A stretch of 64,000 bases of DNA from Acidobacteriota bacterium (GCA_022340585.1 JAJDNS010000146.1:1-64000); one strand, 5' to 3'; shown: positions 26,393-36,458, numbered from the stretch's first letter. Notes: generated by a model not told the origin, from the sequence alone. Program-made: numbers and translations.

Positions 26393-28540
26393 CTACTCCG
26401 ACTTCAGACGACTCCGGACCACCTCGTTCCCCTCGACCGCGGCGACGGCCTCGAGGCTCCAGGAGCGCACCGGAGACCAGATCCCCGAGTACTCGGCCAC
26501 GAAGCCGCGCGCACCCGCCGGCACCCGCCGCTGGAGGACCCGCGTGGGGACCGCCGCCCGCCGACCGTCCTCGACGGTGGCGAGGGCGAGGCCCTCGACA
26601 CGGACCGAACGGCGACCTTCGTTGACGAGCTGTACCCTCACCACGAAGGGCTTCCCCGGTCGGACCTCGGAGGGGAGAACCTCGAACTCCAGCCGGCCCT
26701 GGAAGCGGGGGGCCCGGCGGGCGTCCACGGTGTCCGATTCGAAGCCCGCGACCTCCGCGGCGGCCGGTGTCGTCACCGTCGTCCTCTCGGCGAGGAACCG
26801 CGGGGGCCCGGGCGTCGCCTCGGGAGCGACGGGGCCCGGTCCCTCGGGGAGGCCCGAGGCGGCAGGTGCTGCGGGCGAGCCCGCGGAGGGGGAGGGCTCC
26901 GACGACACCCGGGCCCGCTGGGCCCGGGCGCTCCGACGGGCACGGTCGAAGCCGTCGCGGGCCTCGAGGTAGGTCCGGGTCGCGTCGGCGAACTCCTCGG
27001 AGGCGACGAGACTCTCCGCCTCCCGGGCCGCGATCTCCGCCGCTCCGAAGCTCGGGTTCCCCACCGCCCCGCTGGCCTCCGCCTGCTTCCGTGCCGCGCG
27101 CATGGCCGTGGCGGCGTCGTCGGCCTGGGTGCGAAAGACGGCGTTGAGGCGAGCGGAAAGCTCCGTGGCCGCGGGGTGCCGGGGGTCCAGCTCCAGGACC
27201 CGGGACAGGTGCGCCGAGGCCGCCCCGGTGTCCCCTGCTCCCAGCGCGCCCCGGGCGGCGGCGATGGCCGCATCCAGCTCCTCGAGTCGAGCCCGAGCCG
27301 CCTCGAGGATACCTTCGGCTTCGGGGTGGCCGGGTGCCAGCCCCAGGGCGCTTCGGGCCTGCTCCGCCGCGGCCTGCCAGTGCTTGTCGTCCAGCTCGCG
27401 CTGAGCGAGCCGCACCTGCGTGGTGACCAGGGTCTTCGTGAGCTCCCCCAGCTGGGCGTCGCCCGGGTCGGCGGCGGACCCGGGGCCCAGCCGCTGCTGC
27501 ACCCAGGGGGAGGCCAGAGCCACGAGGACGACGAGGGCCAGCGCCGCGCCTGCCGCCAGCCACGCCAGCGTCCCGCGACGGCGGGCCGAGGCCACCCGCG
27601 TTCTCGTGCTCGACGACGCGCCGGCAGGGTATTGCTGGATCGGGGGGATGGTGGAGGGCGGCACGCGCCGGGTTCGCCCGCTGTGGCTCGGGGGCAGGGG
27701 CGGGGGCTGGAGCACCGGCGTGGAAGGCGCCGCCCGCCGGGCCGCGGCGAGGGCGGTCCGCATCTCGGTGGCGCTCGCGAACCGCTTCTCCCGGTCCTTG
27801 GCCAGGGCCTGGTTGCAGACGGCGACCAGGGGCGCGGGCACGTGGGGCGCCCACCGCCGCACCGGGGGCGCCTCCCGGTGGACGACCTGGTAGAGGACGC
27901 TGGGGGTCGAGTCCGCCTCGAAGGGCTTGTGGCCGGTGAGGAGCTCGTAGAGGACCGCCCCCGCGGAGAAGACGTCGGAGCGCCCGTCCACCGCGTCGCC
28001 GAGCGCCTGCTCGGGAGACATGTAGTTGGGCGTGCCGAGGACGATCCCCTCCTGGGTCATCTCCGAGGTGTTCAGCTTCGCCAGGCCGAAGTCCGTGATC
28101 TTCACCGACCCGTCGCGACACAAAAAGATGTTCGCGGGCTTGATGTCCCGGTGCACGATCCCCCGCGCGTGGGCGTACTCGAGGGCGGCGAGGAGGCCGT
28201 CCACGACCTGGAGCTGCCGGTCGAGGTCTCCCACCATGTCGCTGTCAATCGCGTCGCGGAGGTCGGCACCGTCGAGGAACTCCATCGCCATGTAGAGGAG
28301 TCCTTGCTCCTCTCCGAAGTCGTGGACGGTGACGATGTTGGGGTGGTTCAGGAGAGCGGCGGCCTGGGCCTCGCGCTGGAAACGCTGCAGCGCCTCGTCA
28401 TCGGGTCCGACGTGGCTGGAGAGGGTCTTCAGGGCGACGTGGCGCCTGAGCACGGCGTCGAAGGCCTTGTAGACCTCGCCCATCGTGCCTCGGCCGATCT
28501 CGTCGAGAATCCTGTACTTGCCGATCCGCTCGCGGTCCAT
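26393..28540 (-). CDS. Membrane-anchored Ser/Thr protein kinase with C-terminal helical region
   Basis: 715 residues. The PknB-type kinase domain (about 9-270) is complete: [14 protein letters not shown]-loop, VALKTL Lys, HRDIKPANI catalytic loop, DFGLA and [11 protein letters not shown] Pro-rich segment and one transmembrane helix (about 370-395) follow. The extracytoplasmic part is Ala/Arg/Glu-rich, TPR- or coiled-coil-like, and ends in a beta domain. It likely signals envelope status; its operon partner transpeptidase suggests wall synthesis as a target, and the FHA protein at 2-4.7 kb is a candidate phospho-reader. The ATG at 28540 begins the usual [18 protein letters not shown] (rc near 28624) could be its -10. 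Confidence 0.9.
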   Translation of the reverse strand: MDRERIGKYRILDEIGRGTMGEVYKAFDAVLRRHVALKTLSSHVGPDDEALQRFQREAQAAALLNHPNIVTVHDFGEEQGLLYMAMEFLDGADLRDAIDSDMVGDLDRQLQVVDGLLAALEYAHARGIVHRDIKPANIFLCRDGSVKITDFGLAKLNTSEMTQEGIVLGTPNYMSPEQALGDAVDGRSDVFSAGAVLYELLTGHKPFEADSTPSVLYQVVHREAPPVRRWAPHVPAPLVAVCNQALAKDREKRFASATEMRTALAAARRAAPSTPVLQPPPLPPSHSGRTRRVPPSTIPPIQQYPAGASSSTRTRVASARRRGTLAWLAAGAALALVVLVALASPWVQQRLGPGSAADPGDAQLGELTKTLVTTQVRLAQRELDDKHWQAAAEQARSALGLAPGHPEAEGILEAARARLEELDAAIAAARGALGAGDTGAASAHLSRVLELDPRHPAATELSARLNAVFRTQADDAATAMRAARKQAEASGAVGNPSFGAAEIAAREAESLVASEEFADATRTYLEARDGFDRARRSARAQRARVSSEPSPSAGSPAAPAASGLPEGPGPVAPEATPGPPRFLAERTTVTTPAAAEVAGFESDTVDARRAPRFQGRLEFEVLPSEVRPGKPFVVRVQLVNEGRRSVRVEGLALATVEDGRRAAVPTRVLQRRVPAGARGFVAEYSGIWSPVRSWSLEAVAAVEGNEVVRSRLKSE

Positions 28541-28720
28541 GGCGCGTCTTGATCCGTCCAGTTCCGCGCGGACGGGAGGGTCCGGTCGCACGGGATGGGG
28601 CGAAGGGCGCCCCAAAGAAGGGCATTTTACCACGCGGCCTCCGCGGCCGGCCTCCCCCCCGGGACTGGGTCGTGACCTCACGCCGGCCGGCCCGTCCGCG
28701 CCCGTCAGAAGAGACGACGG

Positions 28721-29404
28721 CTACTTCCGCCTTGCCTTCCTTCGTGCCTCCTTCCACTTCTTCTCGAACACCTTCGCCTCGTCCTCGGCCATGATCCTGA
28801 ACGGGACCTTGATCGTGCTGCTGGCGAACCTCACGACGAGGTTGTGCTGCCCGAGCTCGATTCCGCCGGGAACGTGGAAGTAGAGGCGCCCCACGCAGGC
28901 CCGGTTCTGGCTCAGGTCCACCTGGCCGCGGGCGAGGCGGCTGCCGGCACCCCCGGCGGGGTTGGCGAAGAAGTTGATGACACAGCCGCGCGAGGCGGAG
29001 GGGGGGAAGTAGTTGATCGCGTCACGGGCGATGTCGGCTCTCTGGTTCAGCGCTCTCAGGTAGCCCGCCTCCTGGAACTCGGACTGGGTCGCGAGCGGGA
29101 CGACCTTCGGCCCGGGGGCGACCAGCGCGATGTCCGAGCGGCTCAAGGTGTAGTCCGGCACGTTCTTCTGGACCGTCATCCCCACCTCGAGGAGCATCCA
29201 GTCCTCTCCGACCGAGTTGTTGGCGGTCCGGAAGCCCATGGTCACCCAGCCCTCGTCGTTGAAGCCGATCCGGATGTACGTGCCCTCGACGGCGACCTTC
29301 TGGACGGGCTGGGTGGCGGTCTCCTGGGCGATGCCGGGCCGGGCGATCGTGCCCACGGCGATCACGACGGTCCGTACGACGGCCCAGCGCGGGGACGCTC
29401 TCAT
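28721..29404 (-). CDS. Secreted hypothetical protein
   Basis: 227 residues with a signal peptide (VVRTVVIAVGTIARPGIAQ, cleavage near AQE). The mature part is beta-rich with two separated Cys (GCVINFF, NRACVGRLYFHVPGG) and a basic C-terminal helix (KVFEKKWKEARRKARRK). I do not recognise the family. It is the last gene of the operon with the polytopic membrane protein (17-nt gap) and may serve the same envelope process. Confidence 0.65.
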   Translation of the reverse strand: MRASPRWAVVRTVVIAVGTIARPGIAQETATQPVQKVAVEGTYIRIGFNDEGWVTMGFRTANNSVGEDWMLLEVGMTVQKNVPDYTLSRSDIALVAPGPKVVPLATQSEFQEAGYLRALNQRADIARDAINYFPPSASRGCVINFFANPAGGAGSRLARGQVDLSQNRACVGRLYFHVPGGIELGQHNLVVRFASSTIKVPFRIMAEDEAKVFEKKWKEARRKARRK

Positions 29405-29421
29405 GGCTCTGCCCTCCCGGG

Positions 29422-31278
29422 TCACTGCTCCCCCGGTCGTTGCCGGATCCGGTAGACCCGCTCGTTCCCCTCCCGGAAGAGAGCTTCGAGGACGCCGGCC
29501 TTCTCGACGGGCCTGGGCCGGCGGCCCGACAAGTACACGTAGCGTGCCCCGAGCTCGCGCGCCACTGCCCGTGCCGTCTCCGCGTCTCGGGCCTGGAAGA
29601 ACGACCGCACCTGCTCCCGCCTGGCCTCCCGGGTCTCGGGAGTGACGAACTGGCGCCAGTAGCCGATGTAGTCGACGTAGGCGACGCGGCGGCCCGCGAG
29701 GACGATCGGCAGCGGGACGTGGGGGACCCGGACCTGCATGAGAAGCACGTCGCCGGGACGGCTGGCCTCCCGGAGGGCGGCCATGGCCCTGACCGCGGCC
29801 GCGGGCACGACCTCGGGGTCCTGCTGCCGGGCCCGGTACAGGTACTCCCCGGTTGCCGCGACGCTGACGAGGAGCGCCGCGGCCGCGAGGGTCAGGCTCC
29901 GGCGAGTGCTCCCCGCCAGCACCGGGGTCGCGAACAGCCAGAGGACGAGGCCGCTCGCCTGCAGGAAGTAGAAGCTCTCGTCGTAGGCAGGGTCGGCGGT
30001 GATGCTCACGAACGTGGCGATCGGCCAGCCCCAGAGCGCGAAGCTCCCGAGAACGGCGCCCGAGGCCCGGGGGCCGCGCGCCTGGTGAAAGGCTCCCGGC
30101 ACACCGAGCACGCGCAGGCCCAGGGACAACACCACCCAGACGAGCCCGGAGGCCAGGAACGCGAGCCCGTGTGCCTCGCCCAGCCCGAAGGCGAGGCGGG
30201 CCGGGTTCACCGGCGCGAGGGGGACGAAGCTCGCCCGGACCCCCTCGACACCGGTCGGGGCGGCCGCGCCGGCGACGAGCAGGAGAAGGGCCAGGCCGAC
30301 GGGCGCCGCCACGAAGGTGAGCTCCCGGCGGCGACGCCCGAGGAGCCACGCGGTGCCCAGCGCCAGGAGGAACAACGCTCCGGCGAAGACCTTGAAGAAG
30401 GCGGCGCTGGCCCCGAGGATGCCGCCGAGAACGAGCCAGGCGCGACCCTCGCCACGCTCCGCCCGGGCCAGGGCCGTCACCGCGGCGAGGACCATGGCCA
30501 TCGCCGGTGTCATGGAGTTCGCGTAGAAGATCGCCTCGGTGAAGTTGTCCCCCAGCTTGAACGCCCAGTAGCTCGCCCCGAGGAGCAGCCCGGGCACGAA
30601 CGACAGATCGCAGGCCAGGGGGAGATAGCCGACGAGGCCGGTAGCCCGGCGGCCCAGGCCGAGGGCGTGCGCCGCTCCGCGCAGGGCGAGGATCAGGGCG
30701 AGACCCCACAGGGTCGTGTCGAATCGAGTAAACGAGTCGTAGGGGTGGATCCCCGCCCAACGGGCGGCGGCGGCCCGAACCAGGTGGATTCCCACGTGGT
30801 AGTGGAGCTCGACTCCGGAGAACCCGGGCACCTGGGGCGGATAGCCGGCCTCGAGCTCCCAGACGAGGCCCACGTGAACGGCGGTGTCCCGGTGCTCTCC
30901 CATGTCGAGGAGAAACTCGCCGCTCGGCCCGACGCGGTTGACCGGGTACCGCGCCAGCGCCAGCAGGAGGAGCAGCAGGAGGGCGGGAGGCAGGGCGCCG
31001 CGAATCGACGGTCCTTCCGCTGGCCGCCCGCGCAGACCAGGTCTGAGAAGCTGGACGTCGAGGAGGAGAGCGAGAAGGGGGAGGAGCCAGGGCGTCCCGC
31101 TGACGAGCCCGAGCCAGTACCCGCCGGCGCAGAACGCGAGCCCGAGGGGCACGACGAGGGCAGGGTCCCACCTGACACGGATGAGGCGCTGCAATACGAT
31201 GCCGGGGCCCAGGATGGTCGCGGCGGCGAACGCCGCGAAGCGGAGCGTCGCGAGGACGGGGTCGGTTCCGTCGGCCAC
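29422..31278 (-). CDS. Polytopic membrane protein, glycosyltransferase-like (GT-C type)
   Basis: 618 residues with about ten or more hydrophobic segments over the first 470, then a soluble C-terminal domain of about 150 residues (PGDVLLMQV, ARELGARYVYLSG). Long loops early on contain acidic and His residues (GEFLLDMGEHRDTAVH, ELHYHVGIHLV) of the type seen in the first periplasmic loop of GT-C lipid-linked sugar transferases. The donor and acceptor cannot be told. GTG start with GAGGAG 4 nt upstream, 10 nt after the propeller gene. Confidence 0.62.
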   Translation of the reverse strand: MADGTDPVLATLRFAAFAAATILGPGIVLQRLIRVRWDPALVVPLGLAFCAGGYWLGLVSGTPWLLPLLALLLDVQLLRPGLRGRPAEGPSIRGALPPALLLLLLLALARYPVNRVGPSGEFLLDMGEHRDTAVHVGLVWELEAGYPPQVPGFSGVELHYHVGIHLVRAAAARWAGIHPYDSFTRFDTTLWGLALILALRGAAHALGLGRRATGLVGYLPLACDLSFVPGLLLGASYWAFKLGDNFTEAIFYANSMTPAMAMVLAAVTALARAERGEGRAWLVLGGILGASAAFFKVFAGALFLLALGTAWLLGRRRRELTFVAAPVGLALLLLVAGAAAPTGVEGVRASFVPLAPVNPARLAFGLGEAHGLAFLASGLVWVVLSLGLRVLGVPGAFHQARGPRASGAVLGSFALWGWPIATFVSITADPAYDESFYFLQASGLVLWLFATPVLAGSTRRSLTLAAAALLVSVAATGEYLYRARQQDPEVVPAAAVRAMAALREASRPGDVLLMQVRVPHVPLPIVLAGRRVAYVDYIGYWRQFVTPETREARREQVRSFFQARDAETARAVARELGARYVYLSGRRPRPVEKAGVLEALFREGNERVYRIRQRPGEQ

Positions 31279-31288
31279 GGGCTCCTCG

Positions 31289-32269
31289 CTAGGTCCCGGG
31301 CGGGCCCGGGGTCGTGCGAGCGCCCGGCGCTTCGCCGCCGTCCACGGGCCGATAGTCGGGATAGCGCGCCGGACCCTCTCCGAAGGTCACCCGCCAGGCC
31401 CGGCCGTCGGAGAGCCGCTGGCGGAAGATGGCCCAGTCCCCGGTGATGTTGGAGGCGAAGGCGATCTCGTTGCCGTCGGGGGAGTAGGCCGCATCGTAGT
31501 TGAGCGCGGGCCAGTCGACCAGGACCTGCTCCTCGCCCGTCTCCAGGTCGCGCTCGACCAGGCGGCTGACGGTGGGGGACGCGTGCTCCCGGCTCACGTA
31601 TGCCAGGCGGCGTCCGTCGCGGGTGAAGCGAGGCTCGCACCCCCCGACGACCCGGCGCACCTCCCCGGACGCGACGTCGACCGAGTAGATGTGGTGGCCG
31701 ATCCGCCAGTTGGACGAGAACGCGATGCGCGCGCCGTCCGGGCTCCAGTGGGGATTGCCGAAGATGGTCTTCTTCCCGTGGCGGACGAGCTCATTCGAGA
31801 CCCCGGTCGCGAGGTCCATGACCAGCAGCCTCTGGGGACCGTCGTGGTCCGAGAGGAAGGCGACCCGACGGCCATCCGGGGAGGGATCCGGCTGAGACTC
31901 CTCGCCGTCGTTGCTCCGAATCTGCCACGGCTCTCCCCCGTCCACCGAGAGCTCCCAGAGCTGGGGCCTGGTCGTCCGGTTGGAGGTGAAGACGATGTGC
32001 CGCCCGTCAGGCATCCAGCGGGCGTGGAGGTCCTCGCGGGGATGCCTCGTGAGTCGCCGCGCCGGGCCGCCGGTGGTGGGGACGAGGTAGAGATCGACGT
32101 TCCCCTCCACCTTCTGCTCGTAGACCAGATCCCACGAGGCGCCGGCGGGCTCGGCTCTCTCCGGCGCCGCCCGCGACCTCTCGTCGCGGCCATCCCCGCG
32201 GCACGCTCCCCACGGGCCGGCTCCCGCCGCGACCGCGGCGCCGAGGGCGATCGCTCGAGCCCCGCGCAT
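31289..32269 (-). CDS. TolB-like beta-propeller protein
   Basis: 326 residues. The leader ends in PWGAC, a plausible lipobox. Several TolB/WD40-like blades follow, each with the PDG signature: RWMPDGRHIVFTSNR, DPSPDGRRVAFLSDHDG, HWSPDGARIAFSSNW and YSPDGNEIAFASN. Such propellers bind protein or peptidoglycan partners in the periplasm. First gene of a three-gene minus-strand operon. The -10-like TATCGT ends 6 nt before the ATG with no Shine-Dalgarno. Confidence 0.82.
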   Translation of the reverse strand: MRGARAIALGAAVAAGAGPWGACRGDGRDERSRAAPERAEPAGASWDLVYEQKVEGNVDLYLVPTTGGPARRLTRHPREDLHARWMPDGRHIVFTSNRTTRPQLWELSVDGGEPWQIRSNDGEESQPDPSPDGRRVAFLSDHDGPQRLLVMDLATGVSNELVRHGKKTIFGNPHWSPDGARIAFSSNWRIGHHIYSVDVASGEVRRVVGGCEPRFTRDGRRLAYVSREHASPTVSRLVERDLETGEEQVLVDWPALNYDAAYSPDGNEIAFASNITGDWAIFRQRLSDGRAWRVTFGEGPARYPDYRPVDGGEAPGARTTPGPPGT

Positions 32270-32275
32270 GCGCCC

Positions 32276-32281
32276 ACGATA
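32276..32281 (-). promoter_or_regulatory. -10-like TATCGT, leaderless start
   Basis: Reads TATCGT on the minus strand, 6 nt (32270-32275) before the ATG at 32269. No ribosome-binding site is present. Confidence 0.45.
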
Positions 32282-32473
32282 GCACCTTCGCCGGGCCCGA
32301 CCGTCCGGCGCCGCCGTGCCGCGCTCTCGCGCCCCCGGGCCGGTTATCCTATCGTCGAGGTGCTCGAGGACCCGAAACCGCCGAACCGCGGCCCGTGGGC
32401 GCGGCGGTGGTGGCGCCGCAGGTCGCCAGAGACGGAGCCCGGGGCACCCCGGACACACGCCGAGGGCCGGACC

Positions 32474-33835
32474 TTGCCGACTGGATTCAGACTCCCGGGC
32501 TGTCTGCTGGCCGCGACCGTGCTCGCGCTGTCGGGCTGCCGACACGCGGATCCACCCCGGCCCAACATCGTCCTCATCGTCATCGACACCCAGCGAAAGG
32601 ACCACCTCGGCTGCTATGGCAACCCGCGACCGGTCTCGCGGGCGATCGACAGTCTGGCGGCCGACAGCATTCGCTACGACAACGCGTTCTCTCAGGCCCC
32701 CTGGACGACCCCCTCGGTGGGCTCCCTCCTCACGTCTCGGTATCCCTGGGAGCTCGGCATTCGGGGTGAGCCGGACCGGATTGGCGACGAGCAGGTGCTA
32801 CTGGCCGAGGTTCTGCGGCAGAACGGCTACCACACGGGTGCGGCCATCAGTCACTTCTTCCTGAGCCGGAAGTGGAACTTCGACCAGGGGTTCGATTACT
32901 TCGACGAGAGGTGGATCCAGGGCCATGCGGGCGTGTGCTCCCACGGCGTCTCCAACCAGGCGCTCCACTTCCTGAGGAGCTGGGCCGCCGCCCGGGAGGG
33001 CGGGTCCGACGACCACGAGCCGTTCTTCCTGTTCCTGCACTACTTCGATCCCCACTACAACTACATCAGCCACGAGCGCTTCCCGTTTGCCGAGGAGCTC
33101 ACTTACGACGGACCGATCACCTCCGGGATGAGGCACGAAGAGCTGTTCGAGATGACCGCGGAGCTCAGCGACGCCGACCGCGACTACCTGCTCGCCCTGT
33201 ACGACTCGGAGGTCGCCTACACCGACTTCCACATCGGCCGGGTGCTCGGCTATCTGCGTCACAACCGGCTCTATGACGATTCGCTCATCATCCTGACGGC
33301 CGACCACGGAGAGGAGTTCCTGGACCACGGCCAGCTCGGGCACTCCAAGACCGTCTTCAATGAGCTCACGAACGTGCCCTTGCTGATGAAGTACCCGAAC
33401 CAGGTGGAAGGCCTCGTCGCCCGTGACTACATCGGCCTCATCGACCTGATGCCGACCCTGCTCTCGTACCTGCAGATACCGGCTCCCGGCCCGATGTCCG
33501 GGGTCGCCCGAAGCGTCCGCCCCGACGGGGCGAAGGGGCCCGTGTTCAGCGAGACCAGTCGCCTCGACGCGGATCAGGTGAGCGTGGTGAGAGACGGCTA
33601 CAAGCTGATCTGGGACCGCAAGGCCGATCGGCTCGCGTTGTTCGATCTGCGCACGGATCCCGGGGAGAGGGAGGATCTGGCCGCCGATCGAGCCGACGTC
33701 GTGACGCAGATGAAGAGCCTGTTCTGGCTGTGGAAGGCCGGCAGTGGGACGGGCGACGGCGGCACCCCGGATGCGGTCGAGATCACCGAGGAAGAGCGTC
33801 GCGCTCTCGAGTCCCTGGGCTATCTGAGAGACTGA
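32474..33835 (+). CDS. Sulfatase-fold lipoprotein with Thr at the nucleophile position
   Basis: 453 residues from the TTG at 32474, the only start that gives a clean lipoprotein leader (LLAATVLALSGC). The alkaline-phosphatase-superfamily metal sites are clear: PNIVLIVIDTQRKDHLGCYG and, later, LTADHGEEFLDHGQLGHSK. Where sulfatases have (C/S)xPSR, this protein has TTPSVGSLLTSRYP: no Cys/Ser for formylglycine and no Arg. Thr is the nucleophile in phosphotransferase members of this superfamily, so it may act on phospho-esters or diesters rather than sulfate esters. Its stop overlaps the next ATG (TGATG), so it is coupled to a polytopic membrane protein. Confidence 0.78.
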   Translation: MPTGFRLPGCLLAATVLALSGCRHADPPRPNIVLIVIDTQRKDHLGCYGNPRPVSRAIDSLAADSIRYDNAFSQAPWTTPSVGSLLTSRYPWELGIRGEPDRIGDEQVLLAEVLRQNGYHTGAAISHFFLSRKWNFDQGFDYFDERWIQGHAGVCSHGVSNQALHFLRSWAAAREGGSDDHEPFFLFLHYFDPHYNYISHERFPFAEELTYDGPITSGMRHEELFEMTAELSDADRDYLLALYDSEVAYTDFHIGRVLGYLRHNRLYDDSLIILTADHGEEFLDHGQLGHSKTVFNELTNVPLLMKYPNQVEGLVARDYIGLIDLMPTLLSYLQIPAPGPMSGVARSVRPDGAKGPVFSETSRLDADQVSVVRDGYKLIWDRKADRLALFDLRTDPGEREDLAADRADVVTQMKSLFWLWKAGSGTGDGGTPDAVEITEEERRALESLGYLRD

Positions 33836-35517
33836 TGGCTCACGGCTCGCGCGCCGAGACCACTCCCATGCCCCAGCGGGGGGCAGGGCCGGGAAGCGGG
33901 CTCGGGGCCGCCCTCCTCATCCTGGTCGTCTGCGCCGTCGCAGTGGGGCAGGGCCTTCGGACGACCAGCGGCCTGAGCTGGCCATTCGACGAAGACCTGT
34001 ACCGCGACATCGCCCAGGCCCGCACCATGGCCGACGGGGCGTGGCTGGCGGACCCGTTCTACCGGGGCGAGAGCATCTGGTACAACCCCCTGACTCCCGC
34101 CCTCATCGCGGTCACCTCGAAGCTCGGGGGCATCGCGGCCAACGAGGCCAGCCTGCGCCTCGGGCCGTGGCTCGGGCTGGTGGCCCCCGTGGGCTTCACG
34201 CTCCTCGCCGCATCGCTGATCGGCCGCTGGGGAGCGGTGGCTGCCCTCGTGATGTTCGTCTTCGTCACGCCGGGGCGTCTGCACCCCCTCTTGTGTGCGA
34301 CGTACTCCCCCTGGCCGTTCGCGGCGCAGGTGGCCCAGGGGCCGTTCTACCTCGGGCTGGCCGCCCTGGCCGCTGCGTTGACGCGCTCCCGGCTCCGGTG
34401 GTTCCTGCTGGTCGGGGCCCTGCTGGGCCTGACGTTCCTGGCCCACACCGCATCCGCGCTGCTGCTGGGCGCCGTGGCGAGCTCGCTGCTGCTCCTGGGG
34501 CGAGAGGCGGGGACGAGGGCCCGGCGGGCGGCGTGGCTGGGCGCGGCGCTGGCCCTCGCCGGTGCCGTCGCCTCTCCCTTCCTGTGGTCGATCCTGGGCC
34601 GATATCACCTGCGGGTCGTCAATCCCGAGCCCGGGGCCTACGTCTGGCCGGGCACGGGCCTCGACAGCCTGGGAGGGATCCTCAGCGGCGCCCTCGACCG
34701 ACCGGCCCTCATCGGCCTCGTCCTGGCCGGCGTGATCGCCTTGCTGGCCCCGGGGGGCGCCTCGGCCCGGAGCCCCGCCGCGCGGAGGGTGATCGGAGCC
34801 TGGGCCTTCTGGGGCGTCATCCTTCTCTCGTACGTCTTCGCCCAGCCCGCGCTTCGAAACCTCGGGCTCCCGGCTCCGCCCCTGGTCCCGGCCTTTCACT
34901 TCTGGGCGCTCCTCGGCGGTCTCGTCTCTCTGGTCGCGGGACTGGGTGCCTTGTGGCTGGGCACCGGGCTCGCGTCGCTCCTCACGCCCCGGCCGGAACG
35001 ACGCTCGGCTCTGGCGGCCCTGGTGACGGTGGTCCTGGCCCTCGGCCTGGCCGTGGCCAGCTACCCCTCGTGGCGGACCCGCGCCGATTTCGTCGCGACG
35101 CGGCGCGTGGCGGAGTTCCACTCCCGGATGGACCGGATCAGGGCCCACGAGTGGATACGGCGCCACACGAGCGTCGACGACGTGTTCCTGGCCGAGCACG
35201 ACGCCGGCCTGCGCGTGGTAGCGACCGCCGGCCGCCGCCTCGTAGCCCTGGACGCCGGCTTCTCCAGCCCGTTCGTTCCCTGGCCGCCGCGGGCGGCCGC
35301 CGCCGCCCGAATGCTCGCCTCGCTGCGGCCCGGTGGCCACGAGGCCTTTCACCCCCTGGCCGTGGAGTACCACGTGAGCTACGTGGTCATCCAGCGCTCG
35401 AGCGCCGAGGAGCCCTTTCCGGAGGCCCCGTTCGTGGGCCGTGTCTTCCAGAGAGGCAACGTCGCCGTGTACCGGACCGGCTGCTGGCCCGAGAACGACG
35501 CCCCCGACGGTCGGTAG
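33835..35517 (+). CDS. Polytopic membrane protein, glycosyltransferase-like
   Basis: 560 residues with about ten hydrophobic segments up to about 410, then a soluble C-terminal domain (AHEWIRRHTSVDDVFLAEHD, AVEYHVSYVVIQR). The overall plan matches the 618-residue protein at 29.4-31.3 kb: multi-pass body, then a domain with a Tyr/Val-rich (V/H)YVVI strand. The first loop has FDEDLYRDIAQARTMADGA, an acidic pair near a helix as in GT-C enzymes. Translationally coupled to the sulfatase-like lipoprotein, suggesting a joint role in decorating an envelope polymer. Confidence 0.6.
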   Translation: MAHGSRAETTPMPQRGAGPGSGLGAALLILVVCAVAVGQGLRTTSGLSWPFDEDLYRDIAQARTMADGAWLADPFYRGESIWYNPLTPALIAVTSKLGGIAANEASLRLGPWLGLVAPVGFTLLAASLIGRWGAVAALVMFVFVTPGRLHPLLCATYSPWPFAAQVAQGPFYLGLAALAAALTRSRLRWFLLVGALLGLTFLAHTASALLLGAVASSLLLLGREAGTRARRAAWLGAALALAGAVASPFLWSILGRYHLRVVNPEPGAYVWPGTGLDSLGGILSGALDRPALIGLVLAGVIALLAPGGASARSPAARRVIGAWAFWGVILLSYVFAQPALRNLGLPAPPLVPAFHFWALLGGLVSLVAGLGALWLGTGLASLLTPRPERRSALAALVTVVLALGLAVASYPSWRTRADFVATRRVAEFHSRMDRIRAHEWIRRHTSVDDVFLAEHDAGLRVVATAGRRLVALDAGFSSPFVPWPPRAAAAARMLASLRPGGHEAFHPLAVEYHVSYVVIQRSSAEEPFPEAPFVGRVFQRGNVAVYRTGCWPENDAPDGR

Positions 35518-35568
35518 ACGGGACGGGCCAGGCGCCCGCGTGGGGACGCTCGCCTCACGCCGGCGAGA

Positions 35569-36180
35569 TCAGAACAAGGAGGGCCGGCAGATCCCCCGGT
35601 AGGCCCCGGTTCCGCGCCGGATGTGGTCGGTGGACAGCAGGATGTCGTACTGCTCGTTGAAGTCGTTGGAGGACTTCACGCCGATCTCCTCGAGCCCTCC
35701 CTTCATGCAGATTCCCTGCCGCGCCAGCTGCTTCCCCATCTCCTCGATGTAGAGCCTTGGCTCCTTGACGTAGTAGCAGTTGGGGCACCGGGTGTCGTTG
35801 AAGTTGAAGAGCTCGGGGTGCTGCTCCGTCACGGCATCGAGGGCGGCTTCGATCTCCTCGAGGAGGTAGGGACTCTCGTCGGTGCACACCGGGTTCGTGG
35901 GGCTGGACGAGGGCAGGTTGCACGAGCTGGCCGCGGGCGGCGCCGGCGTGGGCTCGGGGGTGGGCTCGGGCGTGGGCTCGGGAGTTGAGGGAGCCGGCGC
36001 CGGCGTGGGCGACGGAGTGCCCTGGGAGAGCCCGATCACCGGGATGGAGATCGCGGAGAACGTCGACACCTCGCTCGGGGCCGTCGGTGCCGCTTCCTCG
36101 GAGATTGTGTGGCAGCCCACGAGAGCCACGACCGCCATGGCAGCGACCGAAGACCGAGTTCTTGCCCAACGCATCTTCAC
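35569..36180 (-). CDS. Lipoprotein with one copy of an unrecognised Cys-containing domain
   Basis: 203 residues: a lipoprotein signal (SVAAMAVVALVGC), a low-complexity linker of Pro/Thr/Glu repeats (PEPTPEPTPEP) and a globular C-terminal domain of about 110 residues. The domain has E.E.AL..V...HPELF, Y..EM...L...GIC, a GLEEIGVKSSNDFNEQYDI block and a final RGTGAYRGICRPSLF. The same pattern occurs twice in the divergently transcribed neighbour (36459-37355). I know no family with it. ATG start with GGGGGTG upstream; promoter at 36207-36235. Confidence 0.7.
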   Translation of the reverse strand: MKMRWARTRSSVAAMAVVALVGCHTISEEAAPTAPSEVSTFSAISIPVIGLSQGTPSPTPAPAPSTPEPTPEPTPEPTPAPPAASSCNLPSSSPTNPVCTDESPYLLEEIEAALDAVTEQHPELFNFNDTRCPNCYYVKEPRLYIEEMGKQLARQGICMKGGLEEIGVKSSNDFNEQYDILLSTDHIRRGTGAYRGICRPSLF

Positions 36181-36206
36181 CCCCGGAACCTTGAATTGAC
36201 TTTAGC

Positions 36207-36235
36207 AATATGACTCCAATTGATCTTGATTGCAA
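36207..36235 (-). promoter_or_regulatory. Promoter of the single-domain lipoprotein gene
   Basis: On the minus strand, TTGCAA (36235-36230) is followed after 17 nt by CATATT (36212-36207), in an AT-rich island within the divergent gap 36181-36416. A 20-nt leader with GGGGGTG precedes the ATG at 36180. Confidence 0.5.
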
Positions 36236-36458
36236 GCTTTTTCGGCATGAAGATAGGAGGCGAGGTGGGGGAGCTCGCGGTGCCCGTCGTTCCCGCGAGG
36301 CGTCTCGGCGTGGGAGCCGCCGGGCGGCAGACGAGACGGTTCGGCACGGTGGTGTGGGTCCCGGCTCCGAGCCCGTCGTCACCTTTCGATGGCGCCGCTG
36401 GAGCCTTCGCAGTAGAATGGATGATTATCCATATGTATTGATACGGAGACTTCATACC

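Noticed and set aside
30884-32473. Long upstream extension of the sulfatase-fold protein
   Set aside because: It is antisense to the propeller and membrane-protein genes and lacks domains; the lipoprotein signal starts at about 32474.
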